This document shows positions 1-8,451 of a stretch of DNA of 64,000 nt, piece after piece. Position 1 is the first letter of the stretch. Every line of letters starts with the position of its first letter. This DNA is from Paludibacteraceae bacterium (GTDB lineage Bacteria; Bacteroidota; Bacteroidia; Bacteroidales; Paludibacteraceae): NCBI GenBank assembly GCA_031292565.1, contig JARLGW010000005.1, positions 186,001 through 250,000 on the forward strand, read 5' to 3'. The notes under the pieces are model-generated. The model was not told the DNA's origin, ran no database searches, and saw nothing but the letters and a program-made list of their open reading frames with translations. The translations under genes and the position numbers were made by a program.

Positions 1-1
1 A

Positions 2-136
2 GGAATTGTTTTAATCGTAATTGTAAGTGCTATCGCTTTTAAGCAAATTCCTGATTGGCCTATGATATTAGGCGGTGGGTTGATTATTGCAGGTGTTGTG
101 ATAATTAATTTATTCTCAAAAATGACAGTACATTAA
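2..136 (+). CDS. SMR-family multidrug exporter, C-terminal fragment
   Basis: Partial gene cut by the window start; the last 44 residues are visible. They form the end of transmembrane helix 3, a short charged loop and helix 4, closing with IINLFSKMTVH. This matches the end of EmrE/QacE-type small multidrug resistance proteins, whose fourth helix ends in a very similar IINLLSRSTPH. Family members are proton-driven exporters of quaternary cations working as inner-membrane dimers. The catalytic glutamate of helix 1 is outside the window, so activity cannot be judged. It lies 37 bp before the aromatic-biosynthesis gene on the same strand. Confidence 0.8.
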   Translation, partial: GIVLIVIVSAIAFKQIPDWPMILGGGLIIAGVVIINLFSKMTVH

Positions 137-173
137 TGGAAAAATATTTGAAAAATTAATTAATAATAAAACT

Positions 174-1241
174 ATGGCTTTAGAATTAGAACCAATCGCG
201 TTACCGGGAGTATCTACTGATCGCCCCATGTTAATTGCCGGCCCATGTAGTGCCGAAACCGAAGAACAAGTAATGGAAACCGCCAAGGAATTGGCCGCCA
301 ACGGCGTGAAAATATATCGTGCGGGCATTTGGAAACCTCGTACCAAACCGGGAGGTTTTGAAGGTGTAGGAGTGGAAGCCCTTTCCTGGTTGAAAAAAGT
401 GAAAAAAGAAACCGGCATGTACACGGCTACCGAAGTGGCAACTGCCAAACATGTATATGAAGCGTTGAAATACGGCGTGGATTTGCTTTGGATTGGTGCC
501 CGTACCACGGCCAACCCTTTTGCCGTGCAGGAAATCGCGGATGCACTTCAAGGGGTGGACATCCCCGTGTTGATTAAAAACCCGGTGAATCCTGATTTGG
601 AATTGTGGATTGGTGCTATCGAACGTGTACATAATGCAGGGCTTCGCCGTATCGGGGTTATTCACCGTGGCTTTAGCTCGTACGACAAAAAGATTTATCG
701 CAATTCACCCCAATGGCATTTGCCCGTGGAGCTAAAACGCCGTTACCCTAACCTGCCTATGTTTTGTGACCCAAGTCATATCGGAGGTAAGCGTGATTTG
801 ATTTTGCCTCTTTCACAACAAGCTATGGATATGCAGTTCGACGGGTTGATTATCGAATCCCACTGCAACCCCGATTGTGCATGGAGCGATAAAGATCAAC
901 AAGTAACACCTGCCACCTTGAAAGAACTGATGGGTAAACTAGTTATTCGCGATATGGCACAAAGCACTGAAAGTTTAGCCGATTTGCGTCAACAAATTGA
1001 TGAAATAGATAATCAATTGTTCGAAACGTTGGCTCGCCGTATGCGTGTGTCCGAAGAAATAGGTATGTACAAAAAGGAACATAACATCACAATCCTTCAA
1101 ACTACCCGTTATGATGAAATCTTGCAAAAAGGAGTTAAATTGGGTGCTAGTTTGGGCTTGAGCGAAGGTTTTATGCGTGTGTTTCTCGAAGCTGTACACG
1201 AAGAATCGGTGCGCAAGCAAATGGACATTATGAATAAGTAA
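174..1241 (+). CDS. Bifunctional DAHP synthase / chorismate mutase
   Basis: 355 residues. The N-terminal ~255 residues are a class I beta-type 3-deoxy-D-arabino-heptulosonate-7-phosphate synthase (GPCSAE near residue 23, KPRTKPGG near 54, DPSHIGGKRD near 200), catalysing the first step of the shikimate pathway from PEP and erythrose-4-phosphate. Residues ~265-355 are an AroQ chorismate mutase (LRQQIDEIDNQLFETLARRM), making prephenate. The fusion is usual in Bacteroidota, where the mutase part can also serve as the allosteric sensor. The next gene, TyrA, uses the prephenate, so the two encode entry and exit of tyrosine synthesis. ATG at 174 gives the family's usual length. Confidence 0.93.
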   Translation: MALELEPIALPGVSTDRPMLIAGPCSAETEEQVMETAKELAANGVKIYRAGIWKPRTKPGGFEGVGVEALSWLKKVKKETGMYTATEVATAKHVYEALKYGVDLLWIGARTTANPFAVQEIADALQGVDIPVLIKNPVNPDLELWIGAIERVHNAGLRRIGVIHRGFSSYDKKIYRNSPQWHLPVELKRRYPNLPMFCDPSHIGGKRDLILPLSQQAMDMQFDGLIIESHCNPDCAWSDKDQQVTPATLKELMGKLVIRDMAQSTESLADLRQQIDEIDNQLFETLARRMRVSEEIGMYKKEHNITILQTTRYDEILQKGVKLGASLGLSEGFMRVFLEAVHEESVRKQMDIMNK

Positions 1242-1252
1242 CACACCGTTTT

Positions 1253-1286
1253 CCTACCCTTCCGCAAGAGGGGTAGGGGTGTTTTT
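1253..1286 (+). terminator. Hairpin between aroF-type gene and tyrA
   Basis: CCTACCC (1253-1259) pairs with GGGTAGG (1271-1277), followed by GGTGTTTTT. It works as a rho-independent terminator or attenuator before tyrA. A second C/G-rich element with CGCCTCTCC and GGGGTTGGGAG follows at 1313-1344; similar C/G-rich palindromic repeats lie at 38.56 and 51.03 kb. Confidence 0.5.
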
Positions 1287-1350
1287 AATATTATTACTGT
1301 TATTATTTTATTTTCGCCTCTCCGGTGTGAGGGGTTGGGAGAAGCCAATT

Positions 1351-2124
1351 ATGAAAATATTAATTCTTGGTGCCGGAAAAATGGGTACCTTTCTCACGGA
1401 TGCTTTGTGTTTGAAGCACGAGGTTGCTTTGTTTGATGTAGATCCTTCGCGATTGCGTTTCGTGTTCAACACACAGCGATTGAGTAAGCTGGAAGAGATA
1501 AGCGAATTTAAACCTGAATTGCTTATTAATGCCACTACGCTTAAATATACTGTTGAGGCTTTTAAAATGGTGCTGCCTTACTTGCCTGATGATTGCATTT
1601 TGTCGGACATTGCATCGGTGAAAACCGAGTTGCCCGATTTTTATGCCAGCACTGGTAAACGCTTCGTGTCCACTCACCCGATGTTTGGCCCCACGTTTGC
1701 CAACTTGGATAACTTGAGCACGCAGAACACGATTATCATTACCGAGTCCGACGAGCAGGGCAAAGCCTTCTTTCGTGAATTTTACGGTTCGTTGAAGTTG
1801 AATATTTTTGAATATAGCTTTTTGGAGCACGATGAAACCATAGCGTATTCCTTGTCCATCCCGTTTGCTTCCACCTTGGTGTTTGCCTCGGTGATGAAGA
1901 AGCAGGAAGCTCCGGGTACCACGTTTAAGAAGCACATGGATATTGCCCGTGGTTTGCTGTCGGAAGACGATTACCTGTTGACTGAAATTTTGTTCAATCC
2001 GTTTACGCCTGAGCAGTTGGAGAAAATCAGAGAGCAGTTAGCCGATTTGTTAGCCATTGTAAATGAAAAGGATACGGATAAATTGCAGGCTTTTTTGAAG
2101 CAGATAAGAGAGAATATTAAGTAG
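1351..2124 (+). CDS. tyrA: Prephenate dehydrogenase
   Basis: 257 residues. An N-terminal Rossmann fold with GAGKMGTFL (residues 7-15) binds NAD(P)+, followed by the all-helical dimerisation domain of TyrA enzymes; THPMFGP near residue 110 belongs to the substrate site. It oxidatively decarboxylates prephenate to 4-hydroxyphenylpyruvate in tyrosine synthesis. The reading frame is open upstream to 1279, but that extension is a low-complexity leucine run derived from the intergenic repeat, so ATG at 1351, right before the Rossmann motif, is preferred. Its 3' end overlaps the convergent gene at 2117 by 8 bp. Confidence 0.88.
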   Translation: MKILILGAGKMGTFLTDALCLKHEVALFDVDPSRLRFVFNTQRLSKLEEISEFKPELLINATTLKYTVEAFKMVLPYLPDDCILSDIASVKTELPDFYASTGKRFVSTHPMFGPTFANLDNLSTQNTIIITESDEQGKAFFREFYGSLKLNIFEYSFLEHDETIAYSLSIPFASTLVFASVMKKQEAPGTTFKKHMDIARGLLSEDDYLLTEILFNPFTPEQLEKIREQLADLLAIVNEKDTDKLQAFLKQIRENIK

Positions 2125-2419
2125 AGATTTTTTTTCTGAATTTGAGAAAATCAGAGATGATATAAAAGACACAAACAGGGAATACAATAAAAATCAATGG
2201 ATTTTGATTGTAAGCTCCAATAATATCAAATTTTAGTAATGAAATAAGAGCTCTAGTTAATCCACAACCAAAACAAGGATGTCCTGTTATTAGCTTAAAA
2301 AGGCAAGGAACACAAAGGTCTATCTCAGTGAAGTATTTTATACTAACAGAGAGAAGAAAATAGGCAATTACTATACTTGCTATTTTATTGTGCCAAATGT
2401 ATTTAAAAAAGATCGACAT
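2117..2419 (-). CDS. DUF2752 membrane protein
   Basis: 100 residues from ATG at 2419. The motif CVPCLFKLITGHPCFGCGLT (two cysteine pairs, CGLTRA) is the hallmark of DUF2752, small membrane proteins of unknown function with about three hydrophobic segments. An in-frame TTG at 2470 would add 17 residues, but that extension runs through a terminator hairpin after the TM2-domain gene, so it is rejected. DUF2752 and TM2-domain genes are often neighbours in Bacteroidota; no biochemical role can be inferred. Confidence 0.8.
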   Translation of the reverse strand: MSIFFKYIWHNKIASIVIAYFLLSVSIKYFTEIDLCVPCLFKLITGHPCFGCGLTRALISLLKFDIIGAYNQNPLIFIVFPVCVFYIISDFLKFRKKIST

Positions 2420-2423
2420 AGAG

Positions 2424-2455
2424 TAAAAAGAGAAAAGGGGATTTTGTCCCCTTTC
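2424..2455 (-). terminator. Terminator after TM2-domain gene
   Basis: On the minus strand GAAAGGGGA (2455-2447) pairs with TCCCCTTTTC (2441-2432) over a 5-nt loop and is followed by CTCTTTTTACTC. It lies just after the TM2 gene stop and before the ATG of the DUF2752 gene. Confidence 0.7.
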
Positions 2456-2459
2456 TTTA

Positions 2460-2675
2460 TTATTTGTCAAGAGGTCGTCCGTCTGCCATGTTCATTTTTC
2501 CTGTAGCAATATTGACAAGGTCAATTAAAGCCCAAATTCCGCAACCACCGCCGGTGATTAACATTACCCACCAGTTTTTGTATCCCATCATTAAACGATG
2601 AATGCCCCAACCACCTAAAAATAAGCAGATAATAATCATTGTTGTTTTCGATTGGAGTTGTTTTTCTTCAGTCAT
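2460..2675 (-). CDS. TM2 domain-containing membrane protein
   Basis: 71 residues with the TM2 arrangement: hydrophobic helix IIICLFLGGWGIHRLMMGY, a short turn and a second helix GGGCGIWALIDLVNI. The GGxGxHR-FYxG-type signature before the turn is present as GGWGIHRLMMGY. TM2 proteins are small two-helix membrane proteins with no settled bacterial function. ATG at 2675 is the only good start. It precedes the DUF2752 gene on the same strand, with a terminator between them. Confidence 0.82.
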   Translation of the reverse strand: MTEEKQLQSKTTMIIICLFLGGWGIHRLMMGYKNWWVMLITGGGCGIWALIDLVNIATGKMNMADGRPLDK

Positions 2676-2864
2676 TTTCTTCTTGTTTTTATTTTGTGTT
2701 GCCTACTCTTTTAATGGTTTTCGGCATGCCCATTAATGCTGCAAATATTATAAAAAAATACAATAGAAAAAAACTTTCGGATGTTGTTTAATCGAATTTT
2801 GAATAATTTACAGATTTCTTTTTCTATGCAGACAATATAATAAATAGCAACCGATATGTGTAAA

Positions 2865-2911
2865 CAAAAAAGTTCCACTACAAGACTTAAATCAGTAGTG
2901 GAACTTTTTTG
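2865..2911 (-). terminator. Strong bidirectional terminator
   Basis: CAAAAAAGTTCCACTAC (2865-2881) is the exact complement of GTAGTGGAACTTTTTTG (2895-2911), with a 13-nt loop and T-runs on both strands. It lies 18 bp after the GH28 stop codon (minus strand). The rest of 2676-2928 shows no gene. Confidence 0.85.
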
Positions 2912-2928
2912 TTAAGTATGTGTTTGGT

Positions 2929-4371
2929 CTATTTATCCAAAATGTTGATATTTTTGCACCCATTAGTTTGATAAACAGGATCTTGAGCATTTATTTTTAC
3001 ATTTTTAAGTGTAATGTCTTCGGCATCCTTGCAGATAAAACCACGGTCGGTTTTCATGTCCAGATTTTCAAAGTAAATCTTTGTCGTTTTTTGTTCGGGT
3101 AGTCCGTTTACAACAATAGCTGTTCTTGCCCCGGTGCATTTAATGTTGTTGAAATGAAACTCGGTAAAGAATGGTGTTTTTTCGGCGTTTACATCAGTCG
3201 AAGATTTTTTCGATTTTCCCACGGCCTTATCTTCGTATGAAGTTTCAAATAAAATTGCTTCGTTCGGGATATTGCTCATCGTGATGTTGTCCACGTAAAT
3301 ATCGCGCACCCATCCGCCACGGCCTTTGCCGCTTTTAACACGCACACCTACATCCGACCCAATAAAGTTACAATCGGTTACGTAAATGTTTTTCATGCCA
3401 CCATCGGTGTTACTGCCGATAACGAATCCTCCATGAGCACGATATACAGTACATCCTGCAACAAGAACTTCAGACAGGTTGGCTTTGTCGTCCGCATCCG
3501 GTATGCCGCTTGACTTCATACAGATACCGTCATCGCCAGCGTTTACAGTACAATTATAGATGGCTACTTTTTTACATGCACTGATGTCTATCCCATCGCC
3601 GTTTTGCGCCCACCATTCGTTGAAAATGTGAACACCGTCCATAAGCAGGTTGGTGCAATTGTTTGGGTAGAACAGCAGCTTAGGTGAGTTTCTGAATGTA
3701 ACGTCTTCTACCAAAATATTTTCGCAGTATGATAAGAATACCATGTACGGACGAACGTCGTTCGACATCATGGCAGGATCTGGCCACCACACTTTTTTAT
3801 CTTCGCTAAGTACGCCTCCACCTCTGGTAGATAGCTCCTCCCATTTGGAAGCAGTTACTTTCGATTTCTTTACAGGACGCCAACTCTCGCCAGCCCCGTC
3901 GAAAATTCCTTTTCCGGTTATAGCTATATTTTTTGCCCCGTAAGCATAAATAGGAGAGGCCGGACCTTCTTTGGTACTTTTGTTCCCGGCTTTTACGATA
4001 GGGTATTTGGAGTGGTCGTCGGTGAATTGAACCAAGGTTCCTTCTTCCGTGCGCAATTCAATATTGCTTTTTAGTTCGATAGGGCCGGTTACCCATGTTC
4101 CTTTAGGTATAAGCACCGTTCCACCGCCCGCTTCCGAGCATGCCTTAATGGCTTTGGCTATAGCCTCGGTGTTCAATGTTTTACCATCAGCTACAGCACC
4201 AAAGTCGGTTATCGGAAATGTTTTTTGTTGGAAAACGGGGGCTGTAATTGTTGGCATTTTAAACGGGGCTTTTGCCGTGTAGTAAGCCAAATCTTTTATT
4301 TGTGCGCCGGCATTGGTTGTGATTCCTAGTAATAGGAATATACCCGTGGTGAGAGTTAATAATTTTTTCAT
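2929..4371 (-). CDS. Glycoside hydrolase family 28 (polygalacturonase-like), secreted
   Basis: 480 residues starting with a signal peptide (MKKLLTLTTGIFLLLGITTN, cleavage near AGAQ). The body is a right-handed parallel beta-helix of GH28. Family motifs are present in order: NGDGIDI (variant of NTDG), AGDDGICMKS (catalytic Asp pair), AHGGFVIGS (GHG variant) and GVRVKSGKG (RIK variant). GH28 enzymes hydrolyse alpha-1,4 linked galacturonic acid in pectin by inversion, acting outside or in the periplasm. No SusC/SusD pair is adjacent, so it is not in a visible polysaccharide utilisation locus. The exact substrate (homogalacturonan versus rhamnogalacturonan or xylogalacturonan) cannot be told. Confidence 0.88.
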   Translation of the reverse strand: MKKLLTLTTGIFLLLGITTNAGAQIKDLAYYTAKAPFKMPTITAPVFQQKTFPITDFGAVADGKTLNTEAIAKAIKACSEAGGGTVLIPKGTWVTGPIELKSNIELRTEEGTLVQFTDDHSKYPIVKAGNKSTKEGPASPIYAYGAKNIAITGKGIFDGAGESWRPVKKSKVTASKWEELSTRGGGVLSEDKKVWWPDPAMMSNDVRPYMVFLSYCENILVEDVTFRNSPKLLFYPNNCTNLLMDGVHIFNEWWAQNGDGIDISACKKVAIYNCTVNAGDDGICMKSSGIPDADDKANLSEVLVAGCTVYRAHGGFVIGSNTDGGMKNIYVTDCNFIGSDVGVRVKSGKGRGGWVRDIYVDNITMSNIPNEAILFETSYEDKAVGKSKKSSTDVNAEKTPFFTEFHFNNIKCTGARTAIVVNGLPEQKTTKIYFENLDMKTDRGFICKDAEDITLKNVKINAQDPVYQTNGCKNINILDK

Positions 4372-4474
4372 GCTATTGTTTTAAGAATTATGTTTTGATT
4401 TTATAATCAAATATAATGCCTTAATTTTTAATTTTGATAAAATCGGATAAAAAACATCCGATTTACAGCTCCTT

Positions 4475-4702
4475 TTAGTCTTTTATATATCCGCCTTCTT
4501 TTAGAATATGGAAAGCACGTTCGGCTTCCTCGGTAGGTACTAACAGCTTAATACCTCCAATTATATTGGAGAACAGGCTGAACACTTGCGAGCTCATTTC
4601 GTCTTTCAGAAAAACATGTATTTCTTCCGATTCCAGTAATGCTTTAGCCATGTAGGCATCTTGTGCAAGATTAAACTCTTGTATTTTTATCCATTCTTCC
4701 AT
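4475..4702 (-). CDS. DUF2007 domain protein
   Basis: 75 residues matching the DUF2007 (putative signal-transducing protein) pattern: the segment AYMAKALLESEEIHVFLKDE followed by GGIKLLVPTEEAERAFHIL. The fold resembles small ferredoxin-like or ACT-like sensory domains; no function is established. It lies downstream of glgB on the same strand, separated by a ~120 bp palindromic region. Confidence 0.75.
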   Translation of the reverse strand: MEEWIKIQEFNLAQDAYMAKALLESEEIHVFLKDEMSSQVFSLFSNIIGGIKLLVPTEEAERAFHILKEGGYIKD

Positions 4703-4715
4703 AAGTTTATAATAT

Positions 4716-4810
4716 TTGATATTTGCTTCTCGATATTATTAGATATTTGCCTTGCAGGGCGATATTGCAATTAATATCTTAATATCGCGACTGCAAGGAG
4801 CTAATATCAA
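4716..4810. repeat. Nested palindromic intergenic element
   Basis: TTGATATT (4716-4723) and AATATCAA (4803-4810) enclose an inner stem, CCTTGCAG plus GCGATATT (4750-4766) against AATATCGC plus CTGCAAGG (4781-4798), with one bulge and a ~14-nt loop. There is no T-run, so it is not a simple terminator. It separates glgB from the DUF2007 gene and could be a REP-like repeat. Confidence 0.6.
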
Positions 4811-4819
4811 AGTTTTCTT

Positions 4820-6823
4820 CTATTTCTGTTTTCGCAGCACCACAGCCGAGCGAGCAGGTAGGTACAGATACAGCCACTCTTTGTCTTTTACATCGCTTTT
4901 TTGCGTAATGTGAACGATGCTGTCGTCGGTCAACCCGAATCCGCCAAAGTCTTTACTATCGGTGTTTAGCACGGCTTTGTATGCTCCTTTTTGGAGCAAG
5001 ATGCCGTAATCGGTGTACGAATTTGTCGGGTTGAAATTATAAACGAAAATCAAGTCCTTGCGTTGGTAAGCCAGCACCTGATCGTCCTGTTTGTCCCACA
5101 AATGGATAATATCCGAAGCCTCGAAGCCTTTCACATCCTTGATAAGCTCTATCATTTCCTGATCGAAATCGCCTAGCCAATGATATTTCAGGTCGTGGTC
5201 GTCTTGCAAGTGCCATTGGCGGCGGGCATGTTTGTAACTCCATCCATTCCCTTCACGTGGAAAGTCAATCCATTCAGGGTGACCAAATTCGTTCCCCATG
5301 AAATTAAGGTATCCGCCGTTGATGGTTGACGCGGTAATCAAGCGTATCATTTTGTGTAAGGCCAATCCTCGGTCAACCTCCAACGTGCTGCCACCTTCCA
5401 CTTTTGACATGTGCCAATACATATCTTTGTCTATCAGGCGGAAGATGATTGTTTTGTCGCCCACCAACGCTTGATCGTGGCTTTCAGCGTAGCTAATCAT
5501 TTTTTCGTCTTTCCTGCGGTTGGTTAGTTCATACAAAATGTGTCCAATCTGCCAATGTTGGTCTTCTTGTTCCTTGATAGTTTTAATCCAGAAATCGGGT
5601 ATCCCCATTGCTAACCGGTAATCGAAACCCATGCCGCCGTCCGCTATTTTGCAAGCCAACCCCGGCATGCCACTCATTTCTTCGGCAATGGTAATGGCAT
5701 TTGGGTTTACTTCGTGTATCAGTTTGTTGGCAAGGGTGAGGTAGCAAATAGCATCGCCATCCTGACTACCGTTGTAATAAGCATCATATCCGCTGAAGTC
5801 TTCGTTCAGCCCGTGGCTCAAATATAGCATGGAAGTTACCCCATCAAAACGGAATCCATCGAACTTATACTCTTCTAGCCAGAATTTACAATTGGATAGT
5901 AGAAAGTGCGAAACGTTGTCTTTTGCATAGTCAAAACACAGCGAATCCCAAGCTTGGTGTTCCCGCCGAGCCCCTTCGTGGAAATATAGATAGGAAGAGC
6001 CGTCGAATTTTGCCAAGCCTTCCTTGGTGTTTTTCACTGCGTGGGAGTGGATGATGTCCATGATAACAGCAATGCCTAAACTGTGAGCTTCGTCAATTAA
6101 TTCCTTCAATTCTTCGGGAGTGCCGAAGCGGGATGAGGCGGCAAAAAAGTTGGACACGTGGTAGCCGAACGAACCGTAATACGGATGCTCCTGAATGGCC
6201 ATTATTTGAATACAGTTATACCCAGCCTTGGCCACGCGGGGTAAAATATTTTTGCGAAATTCAATATAGGTTGAAACTTTTTCTTTTTCGCCCGACATGC
6301 CAATGTGGCATTCGTAAATGAGTAATGGCGATTGGTTGGGTTTGAATTTTTTTATTTTAAATTGATAAGGCTTTTCGGGTGCCCAAATCTGAGCACTGAA
6401 AATTTTTGTAAGGTCATCCTGCACCACGCGGCGTGTCCATGCGGGGATGCGTTCGCCAAAACCGCCCGCCCAATGCATCATTAGTTTGTACAGGTCACCA
6501 TGACGCATGGCTTTCGCCGGAAGGGTAATCTCCCATGCACCGTTGCCAATGTTATTCAATTGGTATTCAGGGCCTTGCTGCCAGTTGTTGAAATCACCGA
6601 TGAGGTAAATCTCGGTGGCGTTTGGTGCATATTCGCGAAACACCCAGCCTTCCGGCGTGCGATGTAGTCCGAAATACAAATAACCCGTGGCAAAATCTGA
6701 TAAACTTTTAGCTGAGCCAATCAGTTGTTTCTCTCTTTGTAATGCATAATTGTAACGACCTTCAATAGCCGATTCGTAAGGTTCCAGGTACGCATCTCTT
6801 TTTACGATATTCAATGTTTCCAT
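4820..6823 (-). CDS. glgB: 1,4-alpha-glucan branching enzyme
   Basis: 667 residues. An N-terminal CBM48/E-set domain (~residues 45-140, EYAPNATEIYLIGDFNNW) precedes a GH13 (beta/alpha)8 barrel. Visible GH13 motifs: MDIIHSHAVKN (region I), GFRFDGVTSM with the nucleophile Asp (region II), ITIAEEMSG with the acid Glu (region III) and YAESHDQ (region IV). It transfers alpha-1,4 chains to alpha-1,6 branch points in glycogen. The sequence resembles the eukaryotic-type branching enzymes found in Bacteroidota. ATG at 6823 is chosen; the only longer start is a TTG at 6874. Confidence 0.93.
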   Translation of the reverse strand: METLNIVKRDAYLEPYESAIEGRYNYALQREKQLIGSAKSLSDFATGYLYFGLHRTPEGWVFREYAPNATEIYLIGDFNNWQQGPEYQLNNIGNGAWEITLPAKAMRHGDLYKLMMHWAGGFGERIPAWTRRVVQDDLTKIFSAQIWAPEKPYQFKIKKFKPNQSPLLIYECHIGMSGEKEKVSTYIEFRKNILPRVAKAGYNCIQIMAIQEHPYYGSFGYHVSNFFAASSRFGTPEELKELIDEAHSLGIAVIMDIIHSHAVKNTKEGLAKFDGSSYLYFHEGARREHQAWDSLCFDYAKDNVSHFLLSNCKFWLEEYKFDGFRFDGVTSMLYLSHGLNEDFSGYDAYYNGSQDGDAICYLTLANKLIHEVNPNAITIAEEMSGMPGLACKIADGGMGFDYRLAMGIPDFWIKTIKEQEDQHWQIGHILYELTNRRKDEKMISYAESHDQALVGDKTIIFRLIDKDMYWHMSKVEGGSTLEVDRGLALHKMIRLITASTINGGYLNFMGNEFGHPEWIDFPREGNGWSYKHARRQWHLQDDHDLKYHWLGDFDQEMIELIKDVKGFEASDIIHLWDKQDDQVLAYQRKDLIFVYNFNPTNSYTDYGILLQKGAYKAVLNTDSKDFGGFGLTDDSIVHITQKSDVKDKEWLYLYLPARSAVVLRKQK

Positions 6824-6991
6824 ACGCTTGATTTTGTGGATTTTTGTTGTAGAGAAAAACAAATTATTTTGCAAGTGTAAGATAGCAGGTTTTTTTGAAT
6901 TTCAATTCGAAAAATGAAGCGAATTATTAAAAGAGGTGCGAAAATATTTTTCACAAAAAGGAAAGATGATGGCGACGTATTCTGTAAAAAG

Positions 6992-7022
6992 AAAGACAGG
7001 TAACCAAAGCTACCTGTCTTTT
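6992..7022 (-). terminator. Terminator after yhcH-like gene
   Basis: AAAGACAGGTA (6992-7002) pairs with TACCTGTCTTT (7011-7021) over an 8-nt loop. On the minus strand the stem is followed by CTTTCTTTTTAC, 36 bp beyond the stop of the 7058-7507 gene. Confidence 0.8.
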
Positions 7023-7057
7023 CTATGCTGAATTCTGTATTTCGAATTCTTAACTTT

Positions 7058-7507
7058 TTATTTCACTTTCACTTTCACGATGATTTTGCGGAAAGGACCT
7101 TCGCCAATACCGGGTTGGTGTCCATCTTCAGGGAAGAAGATAGCAAACTGGCCTGGTAGCACGGTTACGAAAGTAGTGGCTTTATCTTTGAAAAAAGTGA
7201 TGTCTTTTTCAGCATTGTAAGCATCCATTGGGTCTTTCAAGTCAACGGTTGGGATGTAGCCCATAGTTTCTACCGAGGTGAAAGGAATTTGAATGTCGAT
7301 GTAGTCGATGTGTGTTTCCATTTTAGCCACTTCGGGTGTTTTACCGTTACCTTCGGCAAAGTTTACGAATAGGTTTTTGCCGTCGATTTGAATTTTGCCC
7401 GGTTCCAGTTTAGAGAAGTCGGTGTTTTTTACAAAATCGAAAGCGGCTTTAAAACGTGGGTGTAATCCTTCGTACAAGGCTGAGTTTTTTAATGAATCTA
7501 AAATCAT
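7058..7507 (-). CDS. YhcH/YjgK/YiaL family (DUF386) cupin-like protein
   Basis: 149 residues, full length for the family (E. coli YhcH/NanQ, EbgC ~150). Family motifs visible are EVAKMETHIDYIDIQ, with the substrate/metal-site histidine, and FAIFFPEDGHQPG near the C-terminus with the conserved Glu/Asp and His. NanQ is a sialic-acid anomerase, while EbgC is an accessory of evolved beta-galactosidase. No sialic-acid genes are near, so the sugar cannot be named. It is a single-gene unit with its own terminator. Confidence 0.85.
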   Translation of the reverse strand: MILDSLKNSALYEGLHPRFKAAFDFVKNTDFSKLEPGKIQIDGKNLFVNFAEGNGKTPEVAKMETHIDYIDIQIPFTSVETMGYIPTVDLKDPMDAYNAEKDITFFKDKATTFVTVLPGQFAIFFPEDGHQPGIGEGPFRKIIVKVKVK

Positions 7508-7582
7508 TGTTGTTTTAATTTATGTAGTTTGAAAAAATTGCAATGAGAGCCCTTTCTAATTGATGTTGTTGGGGTAATATTA

Positions 7583-8254
7583 TCAATCCAATACTTCGTC
7601 CACCGTATAATTCAAAAACTTATTCAAGGGTTGCATGCGTTTGAATACTTCTACGGCTTTTTCCATAGAGTCGTCGGAGGCAAAGAAATCGTCGCTTACC
7701 ATGTGAGCTACGGTGTAATGCTTTTGTTTGAGGTATTCCGCGTCAGGGAAATCTTTGGGGAATCCTCGTGGCACAGTTTTCAACTTGTCCGTTTCACCTA
7801 TTACAAAAGTTTTTGCAAATGTTAGGTTTTCTACAATTCCTTTAAATTCTTCGATGTTGTCATACACCGCTTGTCGCAATGCTTTGAGCACTTCCGGTTG
7901 CGGACAGTATATGCCGCCACTTAGCATGCAATACCCTAGTTCCATGTGAATATAGTATCCTGCCCGTTGGCTTTTACGTCCGCCTTTGGATGAGATGTAG
8001 GCTCCAAAATGGTTTTTGTATGGCGATTTGTCGTGCGAGAAACGTATATCTCGATAAATGCGGAAGGTGCAATCTTTGGCCTGTAATCCGGCTATCTCTT
8101 TGTCAAATTCGGCAATGTGGACAATGAGGTAATTTACCATCTGTTCAAAATCGGCCAACGCGTGTTGGTATTTTTCCTTGTTTTCGGCAAACCATTCGCG
8201 GTTGTTGTGCTGGTTGAGCTCGGCAAGGAATAGAAGTATGCTTTTTCCGTTCAT
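7583..8254 (-). CDS. DUF2461 domain protein (TIGR02453 family)
   Basis: 223 residues. The signature of DUF2461 runs from NNREWFAENKEKY near the N-terminus through FRIYRDIRFSHDKSPYKNHF to AGYYIHMELGYCMLSGGIYC. The family is widespread in bacteria and fungi without a defined biochemical role. It sits head-to-head with pheS across a 197-bp gap. Within the gap are two copies of a GAAGAC-containing palindromic repeat (8271-8292 and 8383-8410). Confidence 0.85.
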   Translation of the reverse strand: MNGKSILLFLAELNQHNNREWFAENKEKYQHALADFEQMVNYLIVHIAEFDKEIAGLQAKDCTFRIYRDIRFSHDKSPYKNHFGAYISSKGGRKSQRAGYYIHMELGYCMLSGGIYCPQPEVLKALRQAVYDNIEEFKGIVENLTFAKTFVIGETDKLKTVPRGFPKDFPDAEYLKQKHYTVAHMVSDDFFASDDSMEKAVEVFKRMQPLNKFLNYTVDEVLD

Positions 8255-8417
8255 AAATTTAAGTCATTTAAACGCTAGGACACGAAGACGCTAAAAATAA
8301 TTTCTTTTGACATTAAGTAAGGCAAAGTTAATTTTTTCCTCAAATTAATTTATAATTATCCCTTATTTATTCGTCGAAAATCTTTTGCGCCTTAGTGTCT
8401 TCGCGTTTTATTTTTCG

Positions 8418-8425
8418 TATTTTTG
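8418..8425 (+). promoter_or_regulatory. -7 box of the pheS promoter
   Basis: TATTTTTG fits the Bacteroidota consensus TAnnTTTG and lies 26 bp before the pheS ATG. No clear TTG -33 element is seen at the standard distance. Confidence 0.5.
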
Positions 8426-8451
8426 CAATTCATTTTTAGACTTATAGCTAG

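Noticed and set aside
1279-1350. N-terminal extension of TyrA
   Set aside because: Translates an intergenic repeat into a leucine run ahead of the Rossmann motif; ATG at 1351 fits the family.
6824-6874. TTG-initiated extension of GlgB (and similar TTG extensions of rpsA, acr3, arsC, hgcB, anfH, PPOX)
   Set aside because: Each has a well-placed ATG a few codons downstream that matches the family start; no support for TTG use.
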